This document shows positions 51,297 through 62,777 of a stretch of 64,000 nucleotides of DNA, piece by piece; position 1 is the stretch's first letter, and each line of letters begins with the position of its first letter. Location of the stretch: the NCBI GenBank assembly GCA_002013415.1, contig MAEX01000009.1, positions 62,001 through 126,000 on the forward strand, in the 5' to 3' direction. The translations under genes were made by a program, and so were the position numbers. The notes under the pieces were generated by a model, which saw nothing but the letters and a program-made list of their open reading frames with translations, did no database searches and was not told the origin of the DNA. The stretch comes from Mycobacterium sp. D16Q14. GTDB lineage: Bacteria; Actinomycetota; Actinomycetes; Mycobacteriales; Mycobacteriaceae.

Positions 51297-51971
51297 TTAC
51301 GTGCGTTCGATCTTGTCGACCTGTTTCGCCACGATATCCAGGAATGTCTGGGGCATGGTGGCAGTGGCCTTGACCGTCGGATCGCGCAGGTCGAAGGATG
51401 TCGCCACCATCGCCACCCCCTGGACATTCGCGAACGCCATATACCGGGAAGTGCTCCCCTTGGGCATGATCATTGTTTGCTTGTAGGTGAGGACGCCGAC
51501 CGGACCGCCCTGCACCGGCTCGGTGACCATCCGGGTGCCGGGCGAATTCTTGTCGAAGAACACCTCGTATGTCGCGCAGCGGGTCGCCACGTCCTTGACG
51601 TTGGCAAGGTCGATGGTGTCGCGCAACAGGCTGACGATGATATTCGCACCGTTGAACCGGGCGATGTACCGCGCGGTGTTCTCGGGGCCCGCTCGGCCCG
51701 CGTTGGCCAACCGGGGAGACAAGCCGTCCGCGCACCCCTGCGGATTCGAGGGCATCGCACCGACAACCTGCTGATTGTTGACGGTCACGGGGCCCAGGTC
51801 GGCGACAACCCTGTCGTACTTGGTGCCCTGCGGCAGCTCATCGGCGGTGAGCAGCGATTGCGCGATGCGCGCCCCCGGCCACGTGGCAGTACCCGGCACC
51901 GTCTGGGTGCAACCCGCAAGCGCCAGTGCGGATGCTGCGATAGCTGTGATGTTCCTGAGGCCCCGATGCAC
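51297..51971 (-). CDS. Mycobacterial lipoprotein, DUF5642-like
   Basis: A 224-residue protein with a signal peptide and lipobox (ALALAGC), so it is probably anchored outside the inner membrane. The mature domain contains TADELPQGTKYDRV and spaced cysteines (PQGCADGL; VATRCATYEVFF), like the PknH-sensor/LpqN-style mycobacterial lipoproteins. The family assignment is tentative and the role unknown. It follows cobQ by nine bases. Confidence 0.72.
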   Translation of the reverse strand: MHRGLRNITAIAASALALAGCTQTVPGTATWPGARIAQSLLTADELPQGTKYDRVVADLGPVTVNNQQVVGAMPSNPQGCADGLSPRLANAGRAGPENTARYIARFNGANIIVSLLRDTIDLANVKDVATRCATYEVFFDKNSPGTRMVTEPVQGGPVGVLTYKQTMIMPKGSTSRYMAFANVQGVAMVATSFDLRDPTVKATATMPQTFLDIVAKQVDKIERT

Positions 51972-51980
51972 CCGCCCAGG

Positions 51981-53492
51981 CTATTCGACCCGCGCCGCAA
52001 TTACCGGGTATGACGGGCCAGAACGTGGCCGCCCGGATTCTTCCCACACCGCCTGCAGGGCATCGACGTCGAGGTGGCCGTCGATGAGGTCAGCCAATCT
52101 GTCCAGTTGAGCCGCGCGGCGGTCTCCGACATTGGTGTCTGGCGCAACGGTGAATCCCGACCGTCCGGCCGCGGCGGCCACCTCGGTAAGCCAGGTGCGC
52201 CGGAACTCGTCGTTGTCCAGCACTCCGTGCCAATGGGTGCCCCGGACCGCGCCCGCGGCGGCGCCCTCGTGGTACTCGGTGAGCCACGGCGCCACGGCCG
52301 AGCGGGTGACGGTCCCGTGGTGAATCTCGTATCCGGTCAGGCCCGGTGGCTGCCAGCGGCGCAGGGTCTTGGCCGGTTCGAAGGCGATATCGACATCGAG
52401 CAGACTCAGTCCCTCGACCGTGCCGGCACCGGACTCGACGCGATCGTCGATTGTGGTGGCGAGCATCTGGAATCCGCCACAAATACCCAGCACCGGCCCG
52501 CCCGAACGGGCGTGTGCGACAACCGCGTCGGCGATGCCGTTGCGGCGCATCCAGGCGAGATCGGCGACGGTGGCCTTGGTACCCGGGAGGACCACCACAT
52601 CGGCGTCGGCGATATCAGCGGGATGCGCCGCCCACCGGACAATCACGCCCGGCTCGCAGGCTATGGCCTCGATATCGGTCGAATTCGAGATTCGGGGCAG
52701 GCGCACCGCAGCCACCCGCAGCCATTCCCGCCCGGCCGGGGTGGCCGGGCGCCCCACCTGAGCCGACGCCACGACAGACACCGAATCCTCTGCATCGAGC
52801 CATAATTGGTCGTCGTAGGGCAGCACGCCGTACGTGGTTCGGCCGGTCAGCACGGCGAGCTGCTCCAGGCCCGGCTCCAGCAGCGTGGGATCACCGCGGA
52901 ACTTGTTGACGATAAATCCGGCGACGAGTCGTTGATCGGCGGGCTCGAGCACAGCCACCGACCCGAACAGGTGCGCCAGCACACCACCTCGGTCGATATC
53001 GCCGACCAGCACCACCGGCAGACCCGCGGTCTGCGCCAGGCCCATGTTGGCGATATCGGTGGCCCGCAGGTTGATCTCGGCGATCGAGCCGGCGCCTTCG
53101 CAGATCACGACGTCGAATTCCGCACGCAGCGCCCGCAGCTCCTCGGCGACTACCTGCCGCAATTCCTCGCGATGCTCGATATAGGAACGGGCACTGACGT
53201 TTCCCGTCGCCTGCCCGCGTACCACCAGCTGTGAGGTTCGGTCGCTGCCGGGCTTCAGGAGTACCGGATTGAACCGCACCGACGGTTCCAGCCCGCATGC
53301 GCGCGCCTGCAGGGCCTGCGCGCGGCCGATCTCTCCACCGTCCATCGTCACCACGGAGTTGTTGGACATGTTCTGCGCCTTGAACGGCGCGACGCGAATC
53401 CCCTTGCGGGCCAGTAACCGGCACAGGCCGGTAACGACCAGACTCTTACCGGCATCGGAGCTGACGCCCCCCACCAGCAGTGCGCCGGTCAT
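51981..53492 (-). CDS. cobQ: Cobyric acid synthase
   Basis: A 503-residue CobQ from the ATG at 53492 (MTGALLVGG), which overlaps the map stop. The synthetase half has [25 protein letters not shown] and the [11 protein letters not shown] signature. The amidotransferase half has [10 protein letters not shown] with the catalytic Cys. It amidates adenosylcobyrinate diamide to cobyric acid. It is separate from the cobB-cobO cluster by about 6 kb. Confidence 0.94.
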   Translation of the reverse strand: MTGALLVGGVSSDAGKSLVVTGLCRLLARKGIRVAPFKAQNMSNNSVVTMDGGEIGRAQALQARACGLEPSVRFNPVLLKPGSDRTSQLVVRGQATGNVSARSYIEHREELRQVVAEELRALRAEFDVVICEGAGSIAEINLRATDIANMGLAQTAGLPVVLVGDIDRGGVLAHLFGSVAVLEPADQRLVAGFIVNKFRGDPTLLEPGLEQLAVLTGRTTYGVLPYDDQLWLDAEDSVSVVASAQVGRPATPAGREWLRVAAVRLPRISNSTDIEAIACEPGVIVRWAAHPADIADADVVVLPGTKATVADLAWMRRNGIADAVVAHARSGGPVLGICGGFQMLATTIDDRVESGAGTVEGLSLLDVDIAFEPAKTLRRWQPPGLTGYEIHHGTVTRSAVAPWLTEYHEGAAAGAVRGTHWHGVLDNDEFRRTWLTEVAAAAGRSGFTVAPDTNVGDRRAAQLDRLADLIDGHLDVDALQAVWEESGRPRSGPSYPVIAARVE

Positions 53493-54349
53493 GGCACGGT
53501 CAGGATCTCTACGCCGTCGTCGGTGACCACCATGGTGTGCTCGAACTGCGCGGTCCATTGCTTGTCGGTGGTCGCCACTGTCCAGGTGTCATCCCAGATC
53601 TCGTAGTCCAACGATCCGAGGTTGATCATCGGCTCGATGGTGAAGGTCATGCCCGGCTCGATGACGATGTCCAGGTTGGGGTCGTCGTAATGCGGCACGA
53701 TGAGTCCGTTGTGGAACGTCGGGCCCACGCCGTGCCCGGTGAAGGAGCGAACCACGTTGTAGCCGAACCGCTTTGCATAGGCCTCGATGACCCGGCCGAC
53801 GACACTCAGGGCCCGGCCCGGCTTGACCGCATTAATGGCCCTCATGGTGGCCTCCCGGGTCCGCTCGACCAGAAGGCGGTGTTCCTCGGAGACATCCCCG
53901 GCCAGGAACGTGGCGTTGGTGTCGCCGTGCACACCATCGATATAGGCGGTGACATCGATGTTGACGATGTCACCGTCCTCGATCACGGTCGAATCCGGTA
54001 TCCCATGACAGATGATCTCGTTGAGCGATGTGCAGCACGACTTGGGAAATCCCTTGTATCCCAGCGTCGACGGGTACGCACCCTGGGAAACCATGTAATC
54101 GTGCGCAATTCGGTCCAGTTCGTCGGTGGTGACGCCGGGGGCGACGGCCTCACCGGCGAGCGCCAGTGCCTGCGCCGCGATCCTGCCCGCGACGCGCATC
54201 TTCTCGATCACCTCGGGTGTCTGGACGTACGGCTCCCCGATGGCTTCCGCGACCTTGGACTTACCCACGTACTCGGGGCGGTCGATCGACACGGGAACCT
54301 GGCGCTCGGGGGACAACGTTCCCGGACGCAGTGCGGCACGAACAGTCAT
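53489..54349 (-). CDS. map: Methionine aminopeptidase, type Ic
   Basis: A 286-residue enzyme that removes the initiator Met. An SH3-binding-like N-terminal extension (about 40 residues with PEYVGKS) precedes the pita-bread fold. Metal ligands are visible in [38 protein letters not shown] and QFEHTMVV. It corresponds to MapB, Rv2861c. It is coupled to cobQ by ATGA. Confidence 0.95.
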   Translation of the reverse strand: MTVRAALRPGTLSPERQVPVSIDRPEYVGKSKVAEAIGEPYVQTPEVIEKMRVAGRIAAQALALAGEAVAPGVTTDELDRIAHDYMVSQGAYPSTLGYKGFPKSCCTSLNEIICHGIPDSTVIEDGDIVNIDVTAYIDGVHGDTNATFLAGDVSEEHRLLVERTREATMRAINAVKPGRALSVVGRVIEAYAKRFGYNVVRSFTGHGVGPTFHNGLIVPHYDDPNLDIVIEPGMTFTIEPMINLGSLDYEIWDDTWTVATTDKQWTAQFEHTMVVTDDGVEILTVP

Positions 54350-54380
54350 GAAGGCAGCGTAGCGGGGCCCGTCGAGACCA

Positions 54381-55148
54381 CTACCCGTTGATGACGATGG
54401 GGTCGCCGATGCCTACGGTGTTGTAGTACCAGGCCGCGTTGTCGGGACTCAGGTTGATGCACCCGTGGCTGACGTTGGAATTACCCTGCGCTCCCGTCGA
54501 CCACGGGGCACTGTGCACGTAGACACCACCCCAGGTGACGCGGACCGCGTAGTAGACGGTCAGCTTGTAGCCCTCTGGATCATTCAGCGGAATGCCAATG
54601 GTCCGGGAATCCATGACCACGGGACTCTGCTTCTCCAAGGCGGTGAACGAGCCGATCGGCGTGGGGTGTTTGGGCTTTCCCATCGATGCGGGCATCTCGC
54701 GCATGACCGTGCCGTCGATCTTGACCGTGAAGGTATGGGCACTGATGCTGGCGATGCCCAGCACCTCCGAGCCGGTCTGGAACTTGTATTTCATGCCACT
54801 GATGCCGTTCACCGACACGGTGATGGTCGAGTGCGCGGGCCAGTACTCGCTGGGGGTGAACCGGACCGTCGCATCGTCGGCCCAGCTGAACGCCCCGGCC
54901 GGGACCTTCGGCGCGGAGAAGGTGATAGTTCGCTCGGCGGCCGGCCGATCGGCGACGGGGGCCGCGAAATGAATCGTCACGGGCATGGCCACCCCGACCG
55001 TCTGCCCCGGCGTGGGCGACACGGACGCCACTCCACTGGAGGATGCGGCCGCTGCGTGGCCGAGGGTCACTGGTGCGGTGATAGCCATGTTCATCAGGAG
55101 GCTGGCTAGCCCGGTCACCACAAGCACACTCCGAAATGCTCTGCGCAA
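54381..55148 (-). CDS. L,D-transpeptidase, LdtA (LdtMt1)-like
   Basis: About 255 residues from a TTG at 55148 with a strong AGGGAGGA site; upstream residues in the frame do not match the family. It has a signal/anchor segment, one Ig-like domain ([22 protein letters not shown]) and a YkuD catalytic domain with VHSAPWS and the active-site SHGCINLSP (nucleophile Cys). It makes 3-3 cross-links in peptidoglycan, a beta-lactam tolerance factor. It is very close in pattern to Rv0116c. Confidence 0.9.
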   Translation of the reverse strand: MRRAFRSVLVVTGLASLLMNMAITAPVTLGHAAAASSSGVASVSPTPGQTVGVAMPVTIHFAAPVADRPAAERTITFSAPKVPAGAFSWADDATVRFTPSEYWPAHSTITVSVNGISGMKYKFQTGSEVLGIASISAHTFTVKIDGTVMREMPASMGKPKHPTPIGSFTALEKQSPVVMDSRTIGIPLNDPEGYKLTVYYAVRVTWGGVYVHSAPWSTGAQGNSNVSHGCINLSPDNAAWYYNTVGIGDPIVING

Positions 55149-55237
55149 GCTCTCGATCCTCCCTGGATGCTGTTTTACTACATGGTAGTTCGTAATCTTC
55201 TGGCCGAACGTTAGCGACAGCGCGCACAATCGGCTTC

Positions 55238-55603
55238 ATGGGCATGTCCGCCGGACTCACATTAGAAGCGATTGTGATCGACTGCCATGATGCAGCCACA
55301 CTGGGCCGCTGGTGGGCCGACGCGCTGGAATGGCCGTACTCCATCGATGACGACGGAGACGTCGAGGTTTTCCAGCCGGACCGGCACCCGCCTTCTTTGT
55401 TCTTCCTGGTTAACCCCGAGCAGAAGGTGGCTAAGAACCGATTGCACCTGGACTTTCGGGGTGACGACCAACACGCCGCGGTGGATCGGTTTCTGGCGCA
55501 CGGCGCTACCACGGTCGATATCGGTCAGGGCGAGTCGAGCTGGATCGTGCTCGCCGATCCCGAGGGCAACGAGTTCTGTGTGCTGGCGTCGAGTCCCGGC
55601 TAG
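55238..55603 (+). CDS. Glyoxalase-like (VOC) domain protein
   Basis: A 121-residue VOC-fold protein: CHDAATLGRWWADALEW at the start, KNRLHLDFRGDDQHAAVDRF and LADPEGNEFCVLAS at the end, the Glyoxalase_6-type pattern. Possible metal ligands are His and Glu in those motifs. The substrate is unknown. It is divergent from the L,D-transpeptidase gene and overlaps the end of the penicillin-binding gene by four bases. Confidence 0.83.
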   Translation: MGMSAGLTLEAIVIDCHDAATLGRWWADALEWPYSIDDDGDVEVFQPDRHPPSLFFLVNPEQKVAKNRLHLDFRGDDQHAAVDRFLAHGATTVDIGQGESSWIVLADPEGNEFCVLASSPG

Positions 55604-57417
55604 CCCAGGTAATCCGGCGGTAGCGACTGGAACATGACCCGGGTGGCCCGCACCGCGGCCTCCGAGCCGCCGCCCCCGACGATCAGCGTGGCGAAGGCCA
55701 TATCACCGCGGTATCCGGCGAACCAGGCGTGCGATCCACCCGGGAACTCTGCCTCACCGGTCTTCCCATAGACCGAGCCCTCGCCCTTCAGATCCATCGC
55801 GGTACCGCTGAGCACCGTCTCGCGCATCATCCCGCGCAGACCGTCGATCATGGTCGGAGTCACCGCCGGCCGCGCACCGGTGATTCCGGTGACCTGACCC
55901 GAAATCAACTGCGGTACAGGTGTTTTACCGTTGGCCACGGTCGCAGCAGCCAGCGCCATGCCGAACGGTGTGACCAGCACCTTGCCCTGACCGAAACCGT
56001 CCTCGGTGCGTTCAGCCAGATTGACGGTGGGCGGCACGTCTCCGGAGATGGTGGGGATCCCCGCGACGTCATAATCGGGACCGATGCCGAATTGCGAAGC
56101 GGCGATGGTCAAGCCATCCAGTGGCATCTCGCTGGCCAGCTTGGCGAAAGTCGTGTTACACGAATTCGCGAAGGCACGCCACATGGGCACGGTGCCGAGG
56201 TCGAACTCGTTGTAGTTGGGGATGCTGCGGTCTCCGATGGTGACCCGCTTCGGACAGCCCACCATGGTGTCCGGAGTCGCCATTCCGCGCTCCAGTGCGG
56301 CACCCGCGGTGATGATCTTGAAGGTCGATCCGGGCGGGAAGAGCCCCGTGGTGGCCAGCGGTCCGTCCGCGTTGGCGGCGGCGTTTTGCGCGACCGCCAG
56401 GATCTCCCCTGTCGACGGCTTGATCACCACCATCATGGCCTTCTGACCGCGTGTGTTGACGGCGTTCTGCGCGGCGTTCTGTACGGCACGGTCCAAGCTG
56501 ATCGTCTTCGACGGCGCCGGAGTGGGTTTCACCTCACTGAGCACGGCGGTATCAACCCCGTTCTGGTTGACACTCACCACCCGCCAGCCGGCCTCGCCGT
56601 CCAGCTCGTCGAGCACTGCCTTCTTGACCTGCGCGACGATATCGGGCGCAAAGGTGTCATCGGTGGGCAGAAGGTCGGCGATCGGCGTCATCACGACCCC
56701 GGGCCGCAGTGCTCCCGGCCGGGTCTCCAGCGCCACGGACACCTTGTCCCAATCGTCCTTGCGCAGCGTGATGATGTTCATCGGCGAGGTCTGCGCGCTT
56801 GCCTGCTCGGCGAGGGACGCCGCGTTCATCTGGTCGTCGTAGGGCCGAATGGCATCGGCCAGCGCCGTGGCGGTGCTCATCAGCGATTTTCCGGCCTGCG
56901 ACGCGTCGAATGAGATCTTGTACAGGTTGGCCGGTGCCAGCACGGTCGTACCGCCGGCCTCGTTGACCGTTGCCCGCTTGGCCGGATCGGTGCGCAACGA
57001 GAGCGATTGGCGCTCACCGAGTTTCGGGTGTAAATCGCTCGGCGCCCAGCGCACCTGCCAGCTGCCGGCGGTACGCAGCAATTCCAGGCGCCCGTTGTAG
57101 GTCCAGGTGCGCTTCCTGGGCAGTTGCCAGACATACGTCGCATCGGCGCTGCCGGTGTCCTGGGTGTATTGCGATCCATTGACGGCGGCCTTGAACGACG
57201 TCGCCTGCAGGCCCGAAAATGCTTGATCCAGGCCCACTTTCGCACCATCCGGATCGTCGGTCAGCTTCGCGGCAGCGGCGGTGTCGCCGCTGGCGAGTGC
57301 CTCGAAGAACTTCTCCGCCACGGGCCCGGGCCCATCGGGGCGTGGGGTGCACGCAACCGCGCCGGCCACCAGCAGCGCGGTGCCGAACAACGGGAGGGAC
57401 CAAACACGTCTGAACAT
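55600..57417 (-). CDS. Penicillin-binding lipoprotein, Rv2864c-like
   Basis: A 605-residue protein starting at 57417. A lipobox (LLVAGAVAC) is followed by a MecA_N/NTF2-like domain (PVAEKFFEALASGDTAAAAKL), a dimerisation region and a transpeptidase domain with STFK (PPGSTFKIITAG), SCN (ANSCNTTFAKL) and KTG (YGKTGEAEF). It cross-links peptidoglycan outside the membrane and is a beta-lactam target. Its length agrees with the M. tuberculosis homologue. Confidence 0.93.
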   Translation of the reverse strand: MFRRVWSLPLFGTALLVAGAVACTPRPDGPGPVAEKFFEALASGDTAAAAKLTDDPDGAKVGLDQAFSGLQATSFKAAVNGSQYTQDTGSADATYVWQLPRKRTWTYNGRLELLRTAGSWQVRWAPSDLHPKLGERQSLSLRTDPAKRATVNEAGGTTVLAPANLYKISFDASQAGKSLMSTATALADAIRPYDDQMNAASLAEQASAQTSPMNIITLRKDDWDKVSVALETRPGALRPGVVMTPIADLLPTDDTFAPDIVAQVKKAVLDELDGEAGWRVVSVNQNGVDTAVLSEVKPTPAPSKTISLDRAVQNAAQNAVNTRGQKAMMVVIKPSTGEILAVAQNAAANADGPLATTGLFPPGSTFKIITAGAALERGMATPDTMVGCPKRVTIGDRSIPNYNEFDLGTVPMWRAFANSCNTTFAKLASEMPLDGLTIAASQFGIGPDYDVAGIPTISGDVPPTVNLAERTEDGFGQGKVLVTPFGMALAAATVANGKTPVPQLISGQVTGITGARPAVTPTMIDGLRGMMRETVLSGTAMDLKGEGSVYGKTGEAEFPGGSHAWFAGYRGDMAFATLIVGGGGSEAAVRATRVMFQSLPPDYLG

Positions 57418-57477
57418 CGGATCGATGCTAAGACCGCGAGCCGTCAAAACCCCGCAGGCACACGGGCGTAACGGCAA

Positions 57478-58350
57478 CTAGCTAACGAGAACCGTCGCGA
57501 ACGTGCCGATCCGGGTGAATCCCGCCCTGGCATAGGACGCGCGGGCCACCTCATTGAAGCTGTTCACGTAGAGACTCGAGATCCGCCCGCTGCGATGGAC
57601 CGCCGCCGCCACCGCGGCCACCCCCGCAGTACCGAGTCCGCGGCCACGGAATTCGGGGTCAACCCACACACCTTGAATCTGGCTGACGGACAGCGATTGC
57701 GATCCGATCTCGGCCTTGAAGATGACCCGCCCATCCTCGAAACGTGCCCACGCCCTGCCCGCTTCGATGAGGCCGGCCACCCGCCGTCGGTATCCGCGGC
57801 CTCCGTCACCGTTACGCGGGTCGACGCCCATCTCACCGATGAACATCTGGATCGACGCGTTCAAATACTGGTCAAGCTCCTCGGCACGCACCTGCCGCAC
57901 CGCGGGGTCCACGGCACATGTGGGCGCATCAAGCATCGCCAGCAGCGGCTGGCAGGCGCGAACCTCGCGCGCGGGCCCCCAGACCGGATCGAGATGGCAC
58001 CACATGTCCAGAACCACATCGGCCGGACCGACCAGGGAAGGGCAGATCCGGTGCTGCTCGATGGCACGTTCGGCGAACAGCCGAGTGGCCTCGGGCCCGC
58101 CCGCCAACGGAATGATCGTGGTCCCGACGAAGCACAGGGAGTCCGTCAACGCTCCCGTCGACCAGATCTCGCCGCCGATCGCCGTGGGATCGGCACCACG
58201 GGCCTCGACGCGAGCGGCGAGCATGCAGGATGCCACGGGGTCGAGGTCCAGGACGGTACGTACCGCCTCGGTATCCGATAACCCGAGCACACGAACGGCG
58301 TCGGACGACGATGCTCCGGGCGCGCCAGGCGCCGGCAGTGTTGTCGTCAT
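57478..58350 (-). CDS. GNAT acetyltransferase with DUF4081 domain
   Basis: A 290-residue protein from the ATG at 58350 with GGGAG nine bases upstream. The N-terminal DUF4081 region (VLGLSDTEAVRTVLDLDPVASCMLAARVEARG) precedes a GNAT domain with GVWVDPEFRGRGLGTAGVAAV and LYVNSFNEVARASYARAGF. It matches Rv2867c, which lies next to ispG in M. tuberculosis too. The substrate is unknown. Confidence 0.87.
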   Translation of the reverse strand: MTTTLPAPGAPGASSSDAVRVLGLSDTEAVRTVLDLDPVASCMLAARVEARGADPTAIGGEIWSTGALTDSLCFVGTTIIPLAGGPEATRLFAERAIEQHRICPSLVGPADVVLDMWCHLDPVWGPAREVRACQPLLAMLDAPTCAVDPAVRQVRAEELDQYLNASIQMFIGEMGVDPRNGDGGRGYRRRVAGLIEAGRAWARFEDGRVIFKAEIGSQSLSVSQIQGVWVDPEFRGRGLGTAGVAAVAAAVHRSGRISSLYVNSFNEVARASYARAGFTRIGTFATVLVS

Positions 58351-58390
58351 CGGCAATCGCTCCCGTGTGTCCCGTTACGCCGAGCTTCGT

Positions 58391-59554
58391 TTAGCTTACG
58401 GTGACGACCGGCTGGCCTGTAGGAGTTCCGTCGGTTCCCATCTCGGTGCCCATCTCTTCAGCCAACCGCATGGCCTCGTCGATCAGCGTTTCGACGATCA
58501 GCGCCTCCGGCACGGTCTTGATGACCTCACCCTTCACGAAGATCTGCCCCTTGCCGTTGCCGGATGCCACGCCCAGGTCGGCCTCACGGGCCTCCCCTGG
58601 CCCATTGACGACGCAGCCCATGACCGCGACACGCAGCGGTACGTCCAGCCCCTCCAAGCCTGCGCTGACCGCGTTGGCCAGGGTGTAGACGTCAACCTGC
58701 GCGCGACCGCAGGACGGGCAGGACACGATTTCCAGCCCGCGCGGCCGCAGGTTGAGGGACTCCAGAATCTGGTTGCCGACCTTGACCTCCTCAACGGGCG
58801 GCGCAGAAAGGGATACCCGGATGGTGTCACCGATGCCCTTGGACAACAGCGCACCGAACGCCACGGCCGACTTGATGGTGCCCTGGAATGCCGGTCCGGC
58901 CTCGGTGACACCCAGGTGCAGCGGGTAATCACACTGCGAGGCCAGCAATTCATACGCGGCGACCATGATCACCGGATCGTTGTGCTTGACGCTGATCTTG
59001 ATGTCGCCGAAGCCATGCTCCTCGAACAGGCCGGCCTCCCACAGCGCCGACTCGACGAGCGCCTCCGGCGTGGCCTTGCCGTACTTGCCGAGAATGCGCG
59101 GATCGAGCGAACCCGCGTTCACGCCGATACGGATCGGGATCCCGGCCTCACCGGCGGCCTTGGCGACCTCCTTGACGCGGCCGTCGAATTCCTTGATGTT
59201 CCCCGGATTCACGCGCACCGCGGCACAACCGGCGTCAATCGCCGCGAAGATGTACTTGGGCTGAAAATGGATATCGGCGATCACCGGGATCTTGCTCTTG
59301 CGGGCGATCTCGGCGAGCGCGTCGGCATCCTCCTGCCGCGGGCAGGCGACACGCACCATGTCACAGCCGGAGGCGGTCAGCTCGGCGATCTGCTGCAGGG
59401 TCGAGTTCACGTCGTGGGTCTTGGTGGTGCACATCGACTGCACCGAGACCAGCGAGTCGCTGCCCACCCCGACGTCTCCAACCATGAGCTGACGCGTCTT
59501 ACGCCGCGGCGACAGTGTCGGCGGCGGTGCACTCGGAATGCCCAGGCTGGTCAT
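58391..59554 (-). CDS. ispG: 4-hydroxy-3-methylbut-2-enyl diphosphate synthase
   Basis: A 387-residue IspG (GcpE) of the MEP isoprenoid pathway. A TIM-barrel N-terminal half ([26 protein letters not shown]) is joined to a C-terminal [4Fe-4S] domain whose cysteines appear in [12 protein letters not shown] and [12 protein letters not shown]. It lies 20 bases after rip1, and dxr, another MEP gene, is just beyond. Confidence 0.96.
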   Translation of the reverse strand: MTSLGIPSAPPPTLSPRRKTRQLMVGDVGVGSDSLVSVQSMCTTKTHDVNSTLQQIAELTASGCDMVRVACPRQEDADALAEIARKSKIPVIADIHFQPKYIFAAIDAGCAAVRVNPGNIKEFDGRVKEVAKAAGEAGIPIRIGVNAGSLDPRILGKYGKATPEALVESALWEAGLFEEHGFGDIKISVKHNDPVIMVAAYELLASQCDYPLHLGVTEAGPAFQGTIKSAVAFGALLSKGIGDTIRVSLSAPPVEEVKVGNQILESLNLRPRGLEIVSCPSCGRAQVDVYTLANAVSAGLEGLDVPLRVAVMGCVVNGPGEAREADLGVASGNGKGQIFVKGEVIKTVPEALIVETLIDEAMRLAEEMGTEMGTDGTPTGQPVVTVS

Positions 59555-59574
59555 GTGATCCTCCGTTTGGATCG

Positions 59575-60810
59575 CTATTGAAAAAGTCTGATCGGATTGA
59601 CGATGTCGGCGGTGATCGTCAACAGCATGTAACCGACAACCACCACCAGGACGAGGTAGGTCGCCGGCATCAACTTCATATAGTTGACGGGAGCGCCCGC
59701 TGTGAGGCCGCGCGCCGATCGGATCATGTTGCGGATCTTCTCGTAGGTGGCCACCGCGATGTGTCCACCATCAAAAGGCAACAACGGCAACAAATTGATG
59801 GCGCCGAGCGCAAAGTTGAGCTGCGCCAACAGTATCCAGAACATGATCCACATGTCATGCTCTACCGTCTCGCCACCCATGCGGCTCGCGCCGACGATGC
59901 TCATCGGAGTGTCCATCGCCCGCTCGCTGCCGGTGATTGAGTCCCACAGGGCACCGACCTTGGTGGGGATCTTCCCGATGGCCTTGACGGTTTCGACGGC
60001 GACGGTCCCAATGAGGTTCCCGGTGGCGGGGACCGCGGTCAGCGGGTTGTAGTGCTTCTGCGGCACATAGGTACCCAATGAGGCACCGACGGCACCCACC
60101 GAAATGAGCTTGCCTGCCTTCTCATCCCAGCGCTGGGTCTCGGTGACGCTTACGAGGAGCGATTGCTGCTTACCGTCGCGGACGATCTCGAACACCTGCG
60201 GACCGCGCAGCTCTCGAATGGCGGTAACCATGTCGCTGGCTGTGCTGAGCGGCTTGCCTGCGACGGCGAGCACTTGGTCACCCTCGCGCAGGCCCCCGAG
60301 CGCCGCCGGCCCATCCCCGGTGCACAGCGCCATGTCCTTGGGATCCGCACTCTTTTGCGGTGCCACACAGCTCGTTTGCTTGATCTCGGGATGTGTAGGC
60401 GCGTTGTTGTCGGGCAGGCCCCAGAACAGGACGACGCCGTAGAAGACCACTATGCCGATGAGGAAGTTCATGGCCGGTCCGGCGAACAGCACCGCGACCC
60501 GCTTCCAGACCTTCTGCTTGTACATGGCGCGGTCGGATTCCTCGGGGGTGAGCGGTTCCACCGAGGTCATGCCCGCTATATCGCAGAAGCCGCCCAACGG
60601 GACGGCCTTGAAGCCGTACTCGATGACGTCGTTTGCGCCGCGGTTGCTCTTACGCTTGGTCGACCACAGCGTCGGACCGAATCCCACGAAGTAGCGGCGC
60701 ACTTTCATGCCGGTGGCCTGCGCCACCCACATGTGCCCACACTCGTGCAACGCCACCGACACCAAGATCGCCAGCGCGAAGAGCACGATTCCGATCACGT
60801 ACGCAGCCAT
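59575..60810 (-). CDS. rip1: Site-2 intramembrane protease Rip1
   Basis: A 411-residue M50 protease. The zinc motif HECGH ([16 protein letters not shown]) lies in the first helix, one PDZ domain follows ([16 protein letters not shown]), and the third ligand motif is [11 protein letters not shown]. In mycobacteria Rip1 cleaves anti-sigma factors and affects envelope lipids. Its start overlaps the end of dxr by one base. Confidence 0.94.
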   Translation of the reverse strand: MAAYVIGIVLFALAILVSVALHECGHMWVAQATGMKVRRYFVGFGPTLWSTKRKSNRGANDVIEYGFKAVPLGGFCDIAGMTSVEPLTPEESDRAMYKQKVWKRVAVLFAGPAMNFLIGIVVFYGVVLFWGLPDNNAPTHPEIKQTSCVAPQKSADPKDMALCTGDGPAALGGLREGDQVLAVAGKPLSTASDMVTAIRELRGPQVFEIVRDGKQQSLLVSVTETQRWDEKAGKLISVGAVGASLGTYVPQKHYNPLTAVPATGNLIGTVAVETVKAIGKIPTKVGALWDSITGSERAMDTPMSIVGASRMGGETVEHDMWIMFWILLAQLNFALGAINLLPLLPFDGGHIAVATYEKIRNMIRSARGLTAGAPVNYMKLMPATYLVLVVVVGYMLLTITADIVNPIRLFQ

Positions 60811-61985
60811 CAGGTTCGATTTTCCTCCGCGGAGATGAGTTGCGCAGCCTGCTGGTCAGCCCAGTTCTGCGCATCAAGTACATCGTCAACGGTAGCGGGT
60901 TCCGCAGAGGTTCCCTCCCATTGGCTTGCGGCATCGAGCACATCGGCAATCGTTCGCACGATGGACCTGAATCCGATACGTCCGTCCAGGAAGGCGGCGG
61001 CCGCGGTTTCGTTGGCGGCGTTGTAGACGGCGGTCATGCATCCCCCCGCTTCTCCGGCACTCCGGGCCAGCTCGACTGCGGGAAAAACCTCGGCATCCAG
61101 CGGCTCGAACTCCCAGGTAGAGACGGTACTGAAGTCACAGGCCACGGCCGCGGCGGGTACTCGGTCCGGCCATCCCAGCGCCAGGGCGATGGGCAGTTTC
61201 ATATCGGGTGGGCTGGCTTGTGCCAGCGTCGACCCATCGGTGAATGCCACCATCGAGTGCACGATCGACTGCGGGTGCACCACCACACCGATCTGCCGGT
61301 ACGGCACATCGAACAGCAAGTGCGTCTCGATGAGTTCGAGCCCCTTGTTGACCAGGGAGGCCGAATTGAGGGTGTTCATCGGTCCCATCGACCAGGTGGG
61401 ATGCGCACCGGCCTGTTCGGGGGTGACGTCCTGGAGCTGTTGTGCGGTCCAGCCCCGAAACGGCCCGCCCGACGCGGTCAGGATCAGCTGCGCCACCTCG
61501 CCGCGGGTCCCGCCGCGCAGACATTGCGCGAGCGCGGAATGTTCGGAGTCGACGGGGACGATCTGGCCGGGGGCGGCCGCCTTGGTGACCAGCGGTCCTC
61601 CCGCCACCAAGGACTCCTTGTTGGCCAGCGCCAGTCGTGCCCCTGTCTTCAGCGCGGCCAGGGTGGGACGCAGACCCAGAGCACCGACGAGCGCATTGAG
61701 CACCACATCGGCCTCGGTGTTCTCCACCAGCTCGGTGACGGCACCTGGCCCACTCAGTACGGGTATGTCGAGCCGTTGGGCGGCACTCGCGTCCGCCACC
61801 GCGACGTTGGTGACTCCGGTGTCGGCGATCTGTTGCCGCAGCAGGTTGATGTTCCCGCCACCGGCCGCCAGGCCGACCACCTCGAAGCGATCGGGGTTGG
61901 CGGCGATGACCTCGAGCGCCTGGGTCCCGATGGACCCGGTGCTGCCGAGTAGCAGCACCCGACTGACCTCTGAACTACGCGTCAC
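60810..61985 (-). CDS. dxr: 1-deoxy-D-xylulose 5-phosphate reductoisomerase
   Basis: A 391-residue Dxr, the second step of the MEP pathway and the fosmidomycin target. The NADPH site [16 protein letters not shown], the [15 protein letters not shown] motif and the metal/substrate site [12 protein letters not shown] and SASGGPFRG region are clear. It is first in the dxr-rip1-ispG operon. Confidence 0.96.
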   Translation of the reverse strand: MTRSSEVSRVLLLGSTGSIGTQALEVIAANPDRFEVVGLAAGGGNINLLRQQIADTGVTNVAVADASAAQRLDIPVLSGPGAVTELVENTEADVVLNALVGALGLRPTLAALKTGARLALANKESLVAGGPLVTKAAAPGQIVPVDSEHSALAQCLRGGTRGEVAQLILTASGGPFRGWTAQQLQDVTPEQAGAHPTWSMGPMNTLNSASLVNKGLELIETHLLFDVPYRQIGVVVHPQSIVHSMVAFTDGSTLAQASPPDMKLPIALALGWPDRVPAAAVACDFSTVSTWEFEPLDAEVFPAVELARSAGEAGGCMTAVYNAANETAAAAFLDGRIGFRSIVRTIADVLDAASQWEGTSAEPATVDDVLDAQNWADQQAAQLISAEENRT

Positions 61986-62006
61986 CTAGATATTGTGCGG
62001 CCTGCG

Positions 62007-62759
62007 CTAGCCCGCGACTCCCACCGGACGGTGCAGTTCGACATCACCGGAGGCCGAGCGCACCTTCACGAGGAACTTCTCGTCCCCCGCCAACGGTCCG
62101 TCCACCGAGTCCAGCGAGTTGGTGACGACGCCGCTGGCGGTGTCGATCTGCAGCCGGGCGGCGGTGCCCGTCGCGATACCGATGGAGGTATCGCCGCTGG
62201 CGGTGTCGAAGATCAGTCCACCGACGACCGCCGATCCGATGGTCACCGATCCCGAGGACGAGGCGGCCTTGATATTGCCGCGCAGTTCCTTCACTGCGAG
62301 CTCTCCCCGAGCGGTGTTGAAGCCGGCATCGCCGGTGAGCTCTCGGATCGATACCCCGCCCGACGCGGTGTTAATGCGGGCGTCCCCGGTGATGGTGTCG
62401 ATCAACAAATCACCACTGGCCGACTGAAATTGCACATCGCCGAACGCGCCGTCGGCGCGCACTTCGGCCGAGGCCACCGCGATATCCAGGATTGACTGGC
62501 TGGGCAGCTCGATGATGATGTCGATAGTGCCGGTGCGGAAGGTCAGCCCCTGCGAAGAAAGCACCGAGAGCAGTCCCTTGGAGAAGGCGACCTTGGTGCG
62601 CTCGGCAGTCTTGACGTCCAGCGCCTTGCCGGCATCACGTGGCCGGACGTCCACAACGGTATTGGCGCGCTGGCTCGCGACGATCTGAAGTGTGCCGCGG
62701 GCAAGTTCAACCCTGGCGGCGATGGGGTCACGCGTTCTAAATTCCGGCAGAGCACTCAT
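62007..62759 (-). CDS. DUF4097 family beta-helix protein
   Basis: A 250-residue protein made of repeated short strands with the recurring pattern ASGD/ASGG (SASGDLLIDTITGDARINTASGG; FDTASGDTSIG), as in DUF4097 beta-helical proteins. A good AAGGGAAAGGG site precedes ATG 62759. It is the second gene after a ribbon-helix-helix regulator, a pairing often seen in actinobacteria. The function is unknown. Confidence 0.85.
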   Translation of the reverse strand: MSALPEFRTRDPIAARVELARGTLQIVASQRANTVVDVRPRDAGKALDVKTAERTKVAFSKGLLSVLSSQGLTFRTGTIDIIIELPSQSILDIAVASAEVRADGAFGDVQFQSASGDLLIDTITGDARINTASGGVSIRELTGDAGFNTARGELAVKELRGNIKAASSSGSVTIGSAVVGGLIFDTASGDTSIGIATGTAARLQIDTASGVVTNSLDSVDGPLAGDEKFLVKVRSASGDVELHRPVGVAG

Positions 62760-62777
62760 GGTGTTCCCTTTCCCTTG

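Noticed and set aside
53493..54360. Possible cobalamin riboswitch for cobQ
   Set aside because: cobQ overlaps map directly, leaving no leader, and no B12-box-like sequence was noticed upstream of cobB or cobO. A covariance-model scan would be needed to exclude one fully.
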